Of a stretch of DNA of 64,000 nt, positions 16,750-26,575 are shown piece after piece. Position 1 is the first letter of the stretch. The number at the start of each line of letters is the position of its first letter. The DNA is taken from NCBI GenBank assembly GCA_963796565.1, contig CAWCMA010000011.1, forward strand, positions 1 through 64,000. The letters are read 5' to 3'. The stretch comes from JAKAVN01 sp963796565 (GTDB lineage Bacteria > Desulfobacterota > Binatia > Binatales > Binataceae). Position numbers and translations under genes: made by a program. Below the pieces are notes generated by a model. That model made no database searches. It was not told where the DNA came from and saw only the letters and a program-made list of their open reading frames with translations.

Positions 16750-19700
16750 CTATTGAGGGGTTTCTGCGGGAGTGCGCGGGCTGCTGGGTGGGGTAGAGCG
16801 AGTGCCGAGCAGGTAGATGCCGCCGGCCAGCGGAGTGGAAAAGATCAAGGCGAAGACTAGTCCGCCAATAACCGCGACCGCGAGCGGTTGCTGGATCTTC
16901 GCGCCGGCCCCGATGCCCAGCGCCAGCGGTAGCAGGCCGGCCGCCGTCGCCAGGGTGGTCATCAGGATCGGGCGCACGCGAATTCTGGCCGCGTCCACCA
17001 ATGCCTCGCGGACTCCCATTCGCTCGCCGGCATAGTTTTCAGCATGATCGAGCAGCAGGATGCCGTTTTTGGCGGCGATGCCGACCACCATGATGATCCC
17101 CATGAACGATGAAATATTCAGCGTGATACCAGTGACCCACAGTCCGACAAAGCTGCCGCACAGGCATGCCAGCGCACCAATCATGACGGCGACGGCCGGC
17201 GTCGGTCGGCGGAACTCCCACAGCACGACCAGGAACATCAGGACGACGCCGCCAACCAGCACCAGCTCGAGCTGGCCGAACGCCCGCTGTTGGTCGGCAT
17301 AGAGTCCGCCATACTCGAGCGTGATGCCCGCCGGCACCACCATCGCGGCGAAGCGCTGCTTGACGCGCGCCATCGCTTCGCCAAGGTTGACCCCGCTGAG
17401 GCGCGCGGTCACGTGGACCACCGGCCGCAGCCGTTCGCGAGCGAGTTCCGGCTGCTCGCCGAGCCACTTCAGGCTCGCAATCGAGGAGAGCGGCACCGTG
17501 CCCGCGGAGGGTGTGAGGAGTGACACCTGCGCCAGCTTGCTGACATCCTCGTGATAGGAAGCGGGATAGCGGACGCGTACCCCGTAGAGCCGGTTACCGA
17601 CCCGAAGCTGGGTTGCCACCGTGCCGTGAACTACCGCGTGCAGCGCATCCTGCACGGTCTGCGCCGTCAGGCCATAGCGCTCGGCAGCGGTCTGATTCAC
17701 CAGGATTTCCTGCTCGGGGCTGCTCAGCACGATTCCGTCGAAGACGTCGACCAGTCCGGGGGTGGCGCGCAGGATATCGGCGACGCGGGTGGCGGTCGAC
17801 TGGATGGTATCCTGGTCGGCACCGAATACCTTGACTTCGATCGGCTCGGGCACGCCCGAAAGGTCGCCGATCAGATCCTGCAGCACCTGCGAGAACTCGA
17901 CCTGAACTCCGGGTACGGCCGCCAGGACCTGCTGGCGCACGGAATCCATTATCGCTTCGATTCCGCGGCTGCGCGCGGCCTTGAGCCTGACGGTGATATC
18001 GCCGATGTTCGATTCGCTCAACTGAAAGCCGCGTTGAGCGCCGGTTCGGCGTGCGAAGGACGCGACTTCGGGAGTGGCCTTTAGAATTGCCTCGATCTTG
18101 CCCAGCAACAGGCCGCTATCGGCGAGCGTGCTTTGCGGCGGAGTTATGTAATCGAGCACGAACGCGCCTTCATCCATCGCGGGAAGGTAGTCGGTGCCGA
18201 TGGTGTTGTAGAAGCCGGCCGCCGCTGCGTAAAAGACCACGGCGAGGATCAGTGCGGCGGCGGGCAGCCGCAGGAATGGTCTGAGGCTCAGCAGGTAACC
18301 CTCGGTGATCAAACCGAAAACCCGTCCTGCGGGCCGGCTCCGGCCGCGGATCTTCTCGACCGCGGCTTCCAGGGCCGGGGTGAAAAATAGAGCCAGCAGC
18401 AACGAAATGAACAGGCCGGCCCCCAGCGTGATTGCAAGCGCGCGAAAGAATACGCCACTGACGCCGGTCAAAAAAGCCAACGGCAGGAAAGCGACGATAA
18501 CCGTGAAGGTAGAAGCGATTAGCGGGCGGCGCAGTTCGACCAGGGCGCGGGTGAGCGAGTCCGCGACGCTGACCTTGAGCGCGCGCGAACGATGGATGGC
18601 CTCGATCATCACGATCGCGTCATCGATAAAGAGGCCGATTCCGGCCGCCAGCCCGCCGAGCGTCATCATGTTGAAGGTCATAGCGGTGGCCTTCATTACG
18701 ATGAACGTGATCGCGATCGTGCAGGGAACGACGATCGCCGCAATGAACGCGTTAAGCGGGCTCAAGGTGAAGATCCACACCACCGCAACCGACAGAATCA
18801 GACCCAACACGATCGCGTCGCGAACGCTGTCGAGGGACTCCCTGACCAGCGCGGCCTGATCGTAGTTGAAGGAAAACTCGACGTCCGGGTATTCCCGGCG
18901 GAGCTGCTCAACCTGCCGATGCACCGCATCGGAAATCGCGACCGTGTTGGCGCCGCTCTGTTCAGTTACTCCAATAAAGATCGCGGGCCCGTCCTGGGAT
19001 TCGCATCGCACGTAGTCTTCGCGGATGCCGAGACTTACGCTGCCGATATCCCTCACATGAATCGGTTGGCCGTCGGAAGTGGCGATCGCGACCGCAGCGA
19101 GCTGATCCGCGGTCTGGAGGCCTGTAGTGACCACCGTCAATAGCATTCGATGCTCATCGAGCACGCGGCCCGCGGATTCGATTACGTTCGCCTGCTTAAG
19201 CCCGTCGATCACATCCTGCGGCGTCAGCTTATGCGCCAGGGTTTCGGCCGGATTCAGGTGCACGACATATTCGCGATATTTGTCGCCCGACATCTCAACC
19301 CGATAAACGCCAGGAATCCGATGGAAGTCGGGAACGATTCGGTAAAACGCGATATCGGTGAGTCCGGCGAGATCGCGATCTTTCGAGCTCATGCTCACGT
19401 CCAGAACTTCGTAAGTGGCGTTGGTCAGCAGACGGGTGTTGATGGTCGTACCGGGCGGCAGGCTTGCCCTCGCGTCGCTCAGGGCGGCGTTAAGCAATTG
19501 ATAACTCGCGGTCACGTCCGCCTTTTCGGAAAAGGTTACGTCAATCTCCGCATTGCCGCGCGTGGTCGTCGAGCGAACCAGCGAGGTCCCGAGCACTCCA
19601 TACGCCGCCTGCTCAAGAGGATGGGTAACCGCGACCATCATTTGGCTCGCGGGCAGGTCGTCGCTGTTAACCAGAATCACGGCCCGGTTGAACTGCATTT

Positions 19701-19800
19701 CGGGGAAAACCGAATTGGGTATCGAGAGCGCAAGTAAAATCCCCAGCGCCGTAGCGGCGATAACCGTGAAGAGCGCGAACGCAGAATTACCGCGATTCAT
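16750..19800 (-). CDS. RND efflux permease (inner-membrane subunit, HAE type)
   Basis: The protein has 1016 residues, the normal size for this family, with a first membrane helix, a large periplasmic loop, a block of helices, a second loop and a final helix block. In the fourth helix LFIDDAIVMIEAI has the paired aspartates of the proton relay of AcrB-type pumps, and AAKNGILLL in the tenth helix supplies the relay lysine. This pattern fits export of organic compounds more than metal export. It is the last gene of an outer-membrane, adaptor and permease set, six bases after the adaptor. A two-component system lies upstream in the same direction. The substrate is unknown. Confidence 0.9.
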   Translation of the reverse strand: MNRGNSAFALFTVIAATALGILLALSIPNSVFPEMQFNRAVILVNSDDLPASQMMVAVTHPLEQAAYGVLGTSLVRSTTTRGNAEIDVTFSEKADVTASYQLLNAALSDARASLPPGTTINTRLLTNATYEVLDVSMSSKDRDLAGLTDIAFYRIVPDFHRIPGVYRVEMSGDKYREYVVHLNPAETLAHKLTPQDVIDGLKQANVIESAGRVLDEHRMLLTVVTTGLQTADQLAAVAIATSDGQPIHVRDIGSVSLGIREDYVRCESQDGPAIFIGVTEQSGANTVAISDAVHRQVEQLRREYPDVEFSFNYDQAALVRESLDSVRDAIVLGLILSVAVVWIFTLSPLNAFIAAIVVPCTIAITFIVMKATAMTFNMMTLGGLAAGIGLFIDDAIVMIEAIHRSRALKVSVADSLTRALVELRRPLIASTFTVIVAFLPLAFLTGVSGVFFRALAITLGAGLFISLLLALFFTPALEAAVEKIRGRSRPAGRVFGLITEGYLLSLRPFLRLPAAALILAVVFYAAAAGFYNTIGTDYLPAMDEGAFVLDYITPPQSTLADSGLLLGKIEAILKATPEVASFARRTGAQRGFQLSESNIGDITVRLKAARSRGIEAIMDSVRQQVLAAVPGVQVEFSQVLQDLIGDLSGVPEPIEVKVFGADQDTIQSTATRVADILRATPGLVDVFDGIVLSSPEQEILVNQTAAERYGLTAQTVQDALHAVVHGTVATQLRVGNRLYGVRVRYPASYHEDVSKLAQVSLLTPSAGTVPLSSIASLKWLGEQPELARERLRPVVHVTARLSGVNLGEAMARVKQRFAAMVVPAGITLEYGGLYADQQRAFGQLELVLVGGVVLMFLVVLWEFRRPTPAVAVMIGALACLCGSFVGLWVTGITLNISSFMGIIMVVGIAAKNGILLLDHAENYAGERMGVREALVDAARIRVRPILMTTLATAAGLLPLALGIGAGAKIQQPLAVAVIGGLVFALIFSTPLAGGIYLLGTRSTPPSSPRTPAETPQ

Positions 19801-19805
19801 CCGTT

Positions 19806-20870
19806 TTAGCGCTCGACCGTCGCGCTCGGCGCGGATTGCGCTGCTGCTGTCGCTGCTGATTGGTGACTTCCCGCGAGTGTTTCGACTTTGATCGCGAGTC
19901 CGTCGGACAGCGCGTACCCGCCCGAGGTGATGACTAGCTCGCCGGGCTTGAGGCCCCGGGTCACCTGCACCTCGTTCGAGGTGCGGATTCCGGTGGCCAC
20001 GACGGTGCGATGGGCGCGGCCATCGGCGCCCACCGTGAAGACGTAGGAGTTATTGTTTGCGGCGTCCTCGAACAGCGCGGCCGTTGGTATTACGGTCGCG
20101 TCAGGGACGGAGCGGGTCGTGACGTGGACCTCGACCGAAGCGCCGATCTCGCTGATCCGGTTCGGTCCCGTGAACCGCACCCACACCGGCGCGGTGGTTC
20201 CGCCCGCTGAGAAGCTGGGAGAGATCGACCAGACGCGCGCGGGGTAGGCGACGCCCGCATCGAGCGAGGAGACCACGGTCGCATCCATCCCGGCCCTGAT
20301 CATCCCGACCCGGTTGATTGGAGCCTGGGCGTTGACGTAGACGCTCGAGGGGTCCACCAGCTCGACCAGCGGATCGAACTCGTTGACGATCTGGCCGGGG
20401 CTCACGACACGCAAGCTGACGAGGGCGTTCTGGGGCACGCGCACCGCGATGCCCAGGCCGCCCGAGTAGCGCTTGACCGAGCGCGCCAGTGCGGCGGCCT
20501 CGGTGGGATCGATCTTTTGCGCGACCTCGACGCCGGCCTCCGCCGCGTCCTGCTCGCGATTGATGATATGAGCGATCACCTGGCCGCGTCGCACGCTGTC
20601 GCCCGTGGTCACTTCGAGTCCGACCACCCGTCCGGACGCCGGGGCGCGCACAGTGAGCGTGCGCAGCGCGGCGGTGATGCCGGGCAGCGCGGTTTCCTGG
20701 CGCATCGGCTTGACGACGACGCGCGCCGCACTCACCCCAAGCACCACCTTGGGGGCGGTTTCCGCTGCGCTGTCCTCATCGGTCGCCGGCCGGCTGCATG
20801 CCGGCGCGCCAAGCGCGGCGAGCAGCATCAGGGCCGCAAGAAACAGGCTCGGGACGTAGCGCCGTCTCAT
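19806..20870 (-). CDS. RND efflux periplasmic adaptor (membrane fusion protein)
   Basis: The 354-residue adaptor has an N-terminal hydrophobic segment ending near a Cys (GAPACSRP), which could be a lipoprotein anchor though the lipobox is poor. A lipoyl/barrel part (TVRAPASGRVVGLEVTTGD) and the typical C-terminal half (VRVPQNALV, GDKxxP-like turns, RGLKPGELVITSGG) follow. The region that normally forms the long coiled-coil hairpin is very short, so contact with the outer-membrane channel must be made differently. Its start overlaps the end of the TolC-like gene (ATGA), consistent with one operon. Confidence 0.88.
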   Translation of the reverse strand: MRRRYVPSLFLAALMLLAALGAPACSRPATDEDSAAETAPKVVLGVSAARVVVKPMRQETALPGITAALRTLTVRAPASGRVVGLEVTTGDSVRRGQVIAHIINREQDAAEAGVEVAQKIDPTEAAALARSVKRYSGGLGIAVRVPQNALVSLRVVSPGQIVNEFDPLVELVDPSSVYVNAQAPINRVGMIRAGMDATVVSSLDAGVAYPARVWSISPSFSAGGTTAPVWVRFTGPNRISEIGASVEVHVTTRSVPDATVIPTAALFEDAANNNSYVFTVGADGRAHRTVVATGIRTSNEVQVTRGLKPGELVITSGGYALSDGLAIKVETLAGSHQSAATAAAQSAPSATVER

Positions 20871-22156
20871 TGGTCGCGGCCAAGCGTCAGCGCTGCCTGC
20901 GCGGCAGTCTGGCGCGTGGCGAACACTTGGTCGGGACGCGCGAGACGCAACTGCTCAACCTGCTGAAAGGCGTCGAGCACCTCGAGCAGCGTAACGTTGC
21001 CGCCGCCCAAAAAACGCGCCCAGGTCAGCGCGAAGTTGTCCTGGGCGGTGGGTTCCGCGCTGGTCAGCAGCGCGAGTTGATCGCGCGCCTGCCGATAGCG
21101 CGGCGCGGCGTCGGCCAGTTGCTTGCGCAGTTCCAGTTCGACCTGGCGCACCTGTGCCTGGGCCGCGGCCACCTTGGCGCGAGCCTCGTCGATGTGCGCG
21201 GAAATGAGCCCACCGTCGAAAAGCGGCATCGAGACCAGACCGTCGTAGGACGCGCCGGCCTCGTGGGTGAGGGTGCGCTGCGGGTTGATGCCTTGCCATC
21301 CGGCGGTTAGCGCCAGCTTCACGGTCGGATAGCGCTCGCGCTCTGCCGCCTGCACGGAGGCCTTGGCCGAGGCCACGACTCTTTGCGCGGCCTGCAGCAT
21401 CGGGTTGCGCGAGAGGTCGTCGCCCGGCCACGCGGGTAGGCCGCTGACCTCGGTAGCGGTGATGTCAGACGGTCCGAATTGGCCTATCAGAGCGCCCAAA
21501 ACGGCTGCCGCATGCTCGACGTTGTGATGCGCGCTGGACGACAAGAGGCCGGCATTGTTGCTCGCGGTCTGGGCCTTGAGCACGTCGTTCTCGATCGAAC
21601 GTCCGCTTGCCCGAAGCGCCTTGACCACGGCCACGTAACGCTCGAGCCGTGCGTGCTCGGTATCGAGTTCGTGATCGATTTCTCTCGCGCGCAGCAGGTC
21701 GTAGTATGCGACCGTGGTGTCGAAGATTATCTGGAGCCGCGCCGCGCGCACGCCATAGCTGTCGGCCTGGCTCTGATAGAGGGCCGCGCGCGCCTGCGCC
21801 AGGCGGCGTCCGAAGTCGTAAGCGGTGTAATCCAGCGTAAGCATCGCGTCAGAGAGGCCGCCATTGCTGATCGTCTTGCTGTAGCCCGGAGCCTGCATGT
21901 ACTCGGATCCCGCCCAGAGCGAAGGATAGAGCGGCGCGCGCGCCTCGCGCACCATAGCGATGCCGAGGTCGTTCTGCGCGCTCGCGGAGGCGACCGTCGG
22001 TGCGAAGGCGAGCGCTCGCTGGATCGCCTGATCGAGCGTAAGCGTCTCGCCGTGCGCGGAGGCGCAGAGCGTCGCGATCGCCACGGCGGCCATCAGAGCG
22101 CACCCGGACATCCGCATCGCTGGAGTGCGTATCAACGACATCAATGTGCGCCGCAT
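20867..22156 (-). CDS. TolC-family outer-membrane efflux protein
   Basis: This is the outer-membrane channel of the tripartite pump. From the Met at 22156, which has GAGGG upstream, there are about 429 residues. A signal peptide ends around SAHG, followed by ETLTLDQAIQRALAF, the classical start of TolC-family proteins. The rest is long amphipathic helices rich in Ala, Gln and Arg, with the family's internal duplication. The frame is open to 22240, but that extension is hydrophilic and lacks the signal. The presence of this gene implies an outer membrane. Confidence 0.9.
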   Translation of the reverse strand: MRRTLMSLIRTPAMRMSGCALMAAVAIATLCASAHGETLTLDQAIQRALAFAPTVASASAQNDLGIAMVREARAPLYPSLWAGSEYMQAPGYSKTISNGGLSDAMLTLDYTAYDFGRRLAQARAALYQSQADSYGVRAARLQIIFDTTVAYYDLLRAREIDHELDTEHARLERYVAVVKALRASGRSIENDVLKAQTASNNAGLLSSSAHHNVEHAAAVLGALIGQFGPSDITATEVSGLPAWPGDDLSRNPMLQAAQRVVASAKASVQAAERERYPTVKLALTAGWQGINPQRTLTHEAGASYDGLVSMPLFDGGLISAHIDEARAKVAAAQAQVRQVELELRKQLADAAPRYRQARDQLALLTSAEPTAQDNFALTWARFLGGGNVTLLEVLDAFQQVEQLRLARPDQVFATRQTAAQAALTLGRDQ

Positions 22157-22329
22157 CGCTTGTCCCTCATTTTTCGCGTCATGCTTCCCGTCATGGCGAC
22201 GAGTTGGTCCACCGTCATCCCCCTGCGGATGCGCGTGCATAGGCCTCCAGCCAAAGCTAACAGGCGCGCACCGCCGAAAGTAGTTAACAGACGTTCATGT
22301 GGGGGCGCGCGCGACCCGCGGAATTTTGC

Positions 22330-23688
22330 TTAACCACCTGCCAGCGGCAGACGCACCTGGATCTCGCAGCCGCCGGCGGCGCGGTTGGCCGCCTGGATGA
22401 CGCCGCCGTGGCGCCGCACGATTTCGCGGCTCAGTGCGAGGCCGAGGCCGCTGCCCGCACCGCCGGCGCTGCGGCTGCGATAGAAGGGATCGAAGATGTA
22501 GTCGAGGTCGCGAGGGTCGATGCCGGGACCGTTGTCGCGCACCGAGAGCAGCGCCGTCGGCCCTTGCGCACTGACCCCGATTTCGATTCTGCCGCCCGCG
22601 GGCGTGAACTTGACCGCGTTGTCGAGCAGGTTGAGCACGACCCGGCGCAGGTCGCCGGCGCTTCCCTGCACGATGATTCCCATGTGCGCGTCGCTCGCCA
22701 ATTCCTGATGTCTGGCCTCGGCCAGCGTCTGCGCCATCACTGACGCTTCAGCGGCGATCTCACTCAAGTCCACCGGTGTGCGCTCCGCTGCCGGCTCGGC
22801 CTCCAACCGCGCCAAAGCGAGAAGATCTTCCGCGATCGCACAGAGGCGCTCGACCTCGCCCACTGCTTGCTCCAACGCCACCCGGCTTTCCTCGGCGCCG
22901 CGCGGCCGCTGCAGCGTGACCTCCAGTCCGCTGCGCAACACGGCCAGGGGCGTGCGCAATTCATGGGCGGCTTCGGAGACGAAGCGCCGCTGCGCGGCGG
23001 AGGCGCGCTCCAGCCGCTCGAGCAGTTGATTGATGGCGGCGATCAGTTGTCCCGCTTCGTCGTGGACTCGAGTAAAGGGCAGGCGCTGGCGCAAATCGCG
23101 TGGTCCAACGCGTGCCAGCGCAGCGGTGACCTCATTAACCGGGATGAGCGCCCAGGCCGACATCCAGTAACCGCCGGCGACGCACAGCACCAGGATAATC
23201 GGGATAACCAGCAGCAAGGCGCTTCGCAAGTGCGCGATAGTGCGCCGCACCGGCGTGGCATCGGAGCCATCCTGCAACCATGCGGGTTCTCCGTTGAGGC
23301 GCAGCGGTACGATCGCGAAGCGGTAGCGATGCTGCCTGCCGTCGACGACCGATTGCGCCGCCGCCGGAGCATCAAGCAGGTCAGCATCAGGCAGGTCGGC
23401 GCCGGCGTCGCCCGCGTCGAAAACGGGATGGCCGCCGGCTATCAGTCGCACGCGGCGTCCTGGTCCCAGATCTGTTTCCTGGCTGAGGCGTTGGAGAATG
23501 AGACCGACGTCGGCGGTAGTGGAATGGGAAATGGTGGCCGCGGTCGTATCGGCCTCTTCCATCAGCGCCGCGTCGAGCGATCCCCACATCGCGCGCGCGA
23601 ACAGGGCGATGATAAGCAGTCCGGCCGCGAACAGGATTAAGGCGGTGATGGCGCTCCAGTAGATAGTAAGTCGCAGCCGAATACTCAC
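22330..23688 (-). CDS. Sensor histidine kinase
   Basis: The protein has 452 residues. Two membrane helices (around residues 10-30 and 155-180) flank a periplasmic sensor of about 120 residues. A HAMP segment follows, then the H-box AAHELRTPLAVL with the phosphoacceptor His, and an HATPase_c domain with the N box (LLDNAVKFT), DNGPGI and GSGLGLAL motifs. Its start overlaps the response regulator stop by four bases, so the two are cotranscribed. The pump genes follow in the same direction 173 bases downstream, so control of the efflux pump is a reasonable inference. Confidence 0.92.
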   Translation of the reverse strand: MSIRLRLTIYWSAITALILFAAGLLIIALFARAMWGSLDAALMEEADTTAATISHSTTADVGLILQRLSQETDLGPGRRVRLIAGGHPVFDAGDAGADLPDADLLDAPAAAQSVVDGRQHRYRFAIVPLRLNGEPAWLQDGSDATPVRRTIAHLRSALLLVIPIILVLCVAGGYWMSAWALIPVNEVTAALARVGPRDLRQRLPFTRVHDEAGQLIAAINQLLERLERASAAQRRFVSEAAHELRTPLAVLRSGLEVTLQRPRGAEESRVALEQAVGEVERLCAIAEDLLALARLEAEPAAERTPVDLSEIAAEASVMAQTLAEARHQELASDAHMGIIVQGSAGDLRRVVLNLLDNAVKFTPAGGRIEIGVSAQGPTALLSVRDNGPGIDPRDLDYIFDPFYRSRSAGGAGSGLGLALSREIVRRHGGVIQAANRAAGGCEIQVRLPLAGG

Positions 23689-24401
23689 TCGGAGCCTCTG
23701 ATCTTGCTATTGGGGGCGGGTAACTCGAGGCGCAGCATGTAGCCGGCGCCGCGAATCGTGACGATCAACGGGGGCTGGTTTACCAGCTCGATTTTCTGGC
23801 GCAGGCGATTGATGAATACTTCGACGATATTCGACATCGCGTTGTAGTCGTTGCCCCAGACCGCCTCTCCGATCATGTCCCGTGTCACGACCAGACCGGC
23901 GTGCCGCACCAGGCATTCAAGGACCATCAATTCCTTGGGTGACAGATCCAGCGCGCGGCCGCCGCGCGCGGCGACGCGGCGGGAAGTGTCGATTACTATA
24001 TCGGCCGCTTCCAGCACGAGGCTGTCGGCCGCCAGCGGGCGGCGAAGCAGCGCGCGCACCCGCGCCAGGAGTTCGCTGAACGCGAAGGGCTTGGTCAGGT
24101 AATCGTCGCCGCCGCCGTCCAGGCCGCGTACCAGGTCGTCAGTGGAATCGCGCGCGGTCAGGATGAGCACCGGAAGTACCGCCCCGGCCGCGCGCAATTC
24201 GGTGAGAAATTCGAGTCCGTCCTGGCCGGGCAGGCGCAGGTCGAGCAACATCAGATCGTAGCCGTTGCGCGAGAGCGACGCGCGCGCGGCTTCGGCGCTC
24301 GGCGCGACATCGACAGCAAACCCGGCCTCGCCGAGTCCGCGCTTTAAGTTGGCGGCCAGCTTGGCTTCGTCTTCAACTACCAGCAGACGCGCGGCGGGCA
24401 T
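23685..24401 (-). CDS. OmpR/PhoB-family response regulator
   Basis: The 238-residue protein has a receiver domain with the acidic pair in VEDEAKLA, the phosphoacceptor Asp in LMLLDLRLPG, the conserved Thr in LILTARD and Lys in LTKPF. A winged-helix DNA-binding domain follows (LSPKELMVLECLVRHAG, IVEVFINRLRQKIE, IRGAGYML). It is the first gene of the regulator, kinase and efflux series and presumably activates it, perhaps itself included. The ATG at 24401 has only a weak ribosome binding site. Confidence 0.93.
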   Translation of the reverse strand: MPAARLLVVEDEAKLAANLKRGLGEAGFAVDVAPSAEAARASLSRNGYDLMLLDLRLPGQDGLEFLTELRAAGAVLPVLILTARDSTDDLVRGLDGGGDDYLTKPFAFSELLARVRALLRRPLAADSLVLEAADIVIDTSRRVAARGGRALDLSPKELMVLECLVRHAGLVVTRDMIGEAVWGNDYNAMSNIVEVFINRLRQKIELVNQPPLIVTIRGAGYMLRLELPAPNSKIRGSE

Positions 24402-24468
24402 CGTGGGCCTCAGGCGTTGGCGGTCCGGTCTTCAATCGCCGCTACGAGCGTACAACGCGGACCCGGTC

Positions 24469-24510
24469 TTGCGCGAGGCCATTCAAATTTTGCGCGAGGC
24501 CGTTCAGATT
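24469..24510. repeat. Tandem 21-bp repeat
   Basis: Two adjacent units (24469-24489 and 24490-24510) share TTGCGCGAGGCC-TTCA-ATT with two substitutions. The second unit covers the stop codon of the membrane protein gene that ends at 24504. It looks like a local slippage duplication between that gene and the response regulator. Confidence 0.6.
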
Positions 24511-25181
24511 ATCAGCGAGAGCAGGCCGGCGGCGATGAGCGCGCCCGCCCAAACCACGTCGAGGTTAATCCAGGCGCTGCGCAGGAACGCGAGCCCAACG
24601 CGGTCGTAGACCACGACGGCGATGGTGCCCATCACCAGGAACATCGCCGCAGTGTGCAGCAGGACCACCGCCACATCCTGTGTGAGCGAGAGCGAGGCGC
24701 CCATCGCGGCCATCGACTCATGCATCAAGCGGCCATGCGCACCGTGCGTCATCTGATGATGCATCGCCGCGCCGCCCGGCATGTCCATCAGGATCGGGAA
24801 CAGCATCAGGCCCGCGCCGTGCGCCGAGGCCATCAGGAACGACCATAGCGTTAGCTCGTACCACTTCACTCGCATCGCGACCCATCGTGGATGCGCGCGC
24901 GGCCAGAAGTAGCGGAAGAGGCCGAACAGTATCAGGGTGGCGGCGCCGGCCGGACGCAGCAGCGGAGATGCGGCGACGAATCGCGCCCATCCGATCAATG
25001 CGACCACGGCGGCGATCGAAATCAGATGCCCCAACGCGATCGGCCCGAGCGCGGCGAAGACCTTGGCGCGGCGACGCTCCTGGAGCCCCAGCGCCACTGC
25101 GAATAGCCATCCCATCGACGGGTCGAGGCCGTGGTAGGCGCCCAGAGCCGCGATCGCGATCCACGGCCAGACCGCGGTCAC
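24504..25181 (-). CDS. Polytopic membrane protein coupled to methanethiol oxidase
   Basis: The protein has 225 residues and about six hydrophobic segments. The first ends in HGLDPSMGW, a motif reminiscent of sulfite exporter/nickel-cobalt-transporter-like proteins (NicO or TauE type), and a His/Met-rich loop (MPGGAAMHHQMTHGAHG) at about residues 130-150 could bind metal. Its start overlaps the stop of the selenium-binding-protein gene by four bases (ATGA), so the two proteins are made together. Copper supply to the oxidase, or sulfur-compound transport, are inferences. The exact family is not certain. Confidence 0.65.
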   Translation of the reverse strand: MTAVWPWIAIAALGAYHGLDPSMGWLFAVALGLQERRRAKVFAALGPIALGHLISIAAVVALIGWARFVAASPLLRPAGAATLILFGLFRYFWPRAHPRWVAMRVKWYELTLWSFLMASAHGAGLMLFPILMDMPGGAAMHHQMTHGAHGRLMHESMAAMGASLSLTQDVAVVLLHTAAMFLVMGTIAVVVYDRVGLAFLRSAWINLDVVWAGALIAAGLLSLII

Positions 25182-26575
25182 GGGTAGCAGAACGAATCAG
25201 ACGAGCAGTCGCCGCCCTCCAGATGGATTTGATGCGGGCGTTCGCCTTCGAAGGGTATGAAAAAGCTCGGGTCGAGCGCGATCCCACCCGCCGGATTGAC
25301 GTCGACCTTGGCGATCCATCCACGGATGCCATCGGGATAGAACTGATCGTCCAGGGCCGAGTAGAGCGAGTTGGTCACGTAGATGCGGCGGCCGTCGCGG
25401 CTGATTTCGAGCATCTGCGGCGCGCCGTTGACCTTGCCGGCCTTGGGATGCGGCGTGCGCGCGGCCATCCCGCCAATACGCACCGAACCGGTCTGGCGCG
25501 GATGGAACGGGTCGCTCACGTCATACTGCTTGAGTTCGCCGGTGCCCCAGCATGAAGCGTAGAGAAACTTATCATCGAGGCTGAGCGCGATCTCGGGGAC
25601 CAGCGGCGGTGCGGCCTTGAACTGCTTGAGCGGAGGCGGCAGCAGATCCGGATCGGCGGGCTCCGCGGGAATCTCGATCACCTTTTGCGCTGCCCATTTG
25701 CCGTTGCCATTCTCGCGATGCCATAGCCAGATTCCGGCGCTGAGGTCCTTGGTCGAGAGGACAGTGCAGACGAAGCCGTAGGCCTTGGTCGGATCGTGCG
25801 CGGGCCGCAGTTCGAGCGCCATCTGATGCTCCGCCCCAAGGTCGATTTCCTGCAAATGGCGGCGCTTGCGCAAGTCCCACATGTGAAGCCGATGGCCGTA
25901 GTCGCCCTTGACCAGGCGCTCGAGGCTGAGCCCGTTCTCGAACATGTCGGGCGTGCCCCATTCGCTGGAGATTCCTACGTCGTAGCCGATGTGCCACCAG
26001 AAATCGTAGGCGAGGAACTGCGGGCCGCGGTCGACCTCAAACCGGCCGAGCACGTCGAAACTCTCGTGGTCGAGCAGGAAGACCCCGCCCGGGCCGCCGC
26101 CACCGGTCGCGTTGCCCATCGCGCTCACGTAAATCGCGTCAGGGCCGCAATGGAACGTATGCGGGCGGCTGTAGCCGGCGCGCGTGGCGATCTCCTCGGC
26201 CTCGATCACCTTGACGATTTTCGGCGCGCGCGGGTCGGGCTTCGTATCGATAACGTGGATGCGCGAGGAGCGCAGGCCGGGAACCAGCAGGTAACGGCGC
26301 TCGACGTGCGGATGCGGCGAGTAGGGGCACAGCGCCGCACTGCACGCGTTCCATCCGAAATGATGCAGTTCATTGCCGGCGTCGGGCATCTCCAGGCGTC
26401 CGACCACCGTGGCGAAGGTGGGCGAGCCAGGATCGAGGTCGAGCACGTTGATCGCGTCGCGTTTGCCGTGCTTGGGATCGAGGCTGAAGGTCGCGACGTA
26501 GCCGAGCCGCTCGCGCGGCCCCTCCATCGCCATCCGCGGCGAAGGATAGAAACTTTGATCGGGTTTCCAAAGCAT
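25178..26575 (-). CDS. Methanethiol oxidase / SBP56 selenium-binding protein family
   Basis: The protein has 465 residues, the usual length, and the conserved patterns HHFGWNAC, the SRPHTFHCGP block and HQIHLEGGD near the C-terminus. Bacterial relatives are copper enzymes that oxidise methanethiol to formaldehyde, hydrogen sulfide and hydrogen peroxide (EC 1.8.3.4). No signal peptide was seen at the chosen start. It is followed by the coupled membrane protein and diverges from an FmdB-type gene. With the persulfide dioxygenase at 42.6 kb it may serve organosulfur oxidation. The family is sure; methanethiol as the substrate here is inferred. Confidence 0.9.
   Translation of the reverse strand: MLWKPDQSFYPSPRMAMEGPRERLGYVATFSLDPKHGKRDAINVLDLDPGSPTFATVVGRLEMPDAGNELHHFGWNACSAALCPYSPHPHVERRYLLVPGLRSSRIHVIDTKPDPRAPKIVKVIEAEEIATRAGYSRPHTFHCGPDAIYVSAMGNATGGGGPGGVFLLDHESFDVLGRFEVDRGPQFLAYDFWWHIGYDVGISSEWGTPDMFENGLSLERLVKGDYGHRLHMWDLRKRRHLQEIDLGAEHQMALELRPAHDPTKAYGFVCTVLSTKDLSAGIWLWHRENGNGKWAAQKVIEIPAEPADPDLLPPPLKQFKAAPPLVPEIALSLDDKFLYASCWGTGELKQYDVSDPFHPRQTGSVRIGGMAARTPHPKAGKVNGAPQMLEISRDGRRIYVTNSLYSALDDQFYPDGIRGWIAKVDVNPAGGIALDPSFFIPFEGERPHQIHLEGGDCSSDSFCYP

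Noticed and set aside
22330..24401. Sensor kinase and regulator as a metal-specific (Cus/Czc-like) system
   Set aside because: The pump has the HAE-type DD motif and no Met pair or His-rich loop typical of heavy-metal pumps was seen, so a metal claim is not supported.
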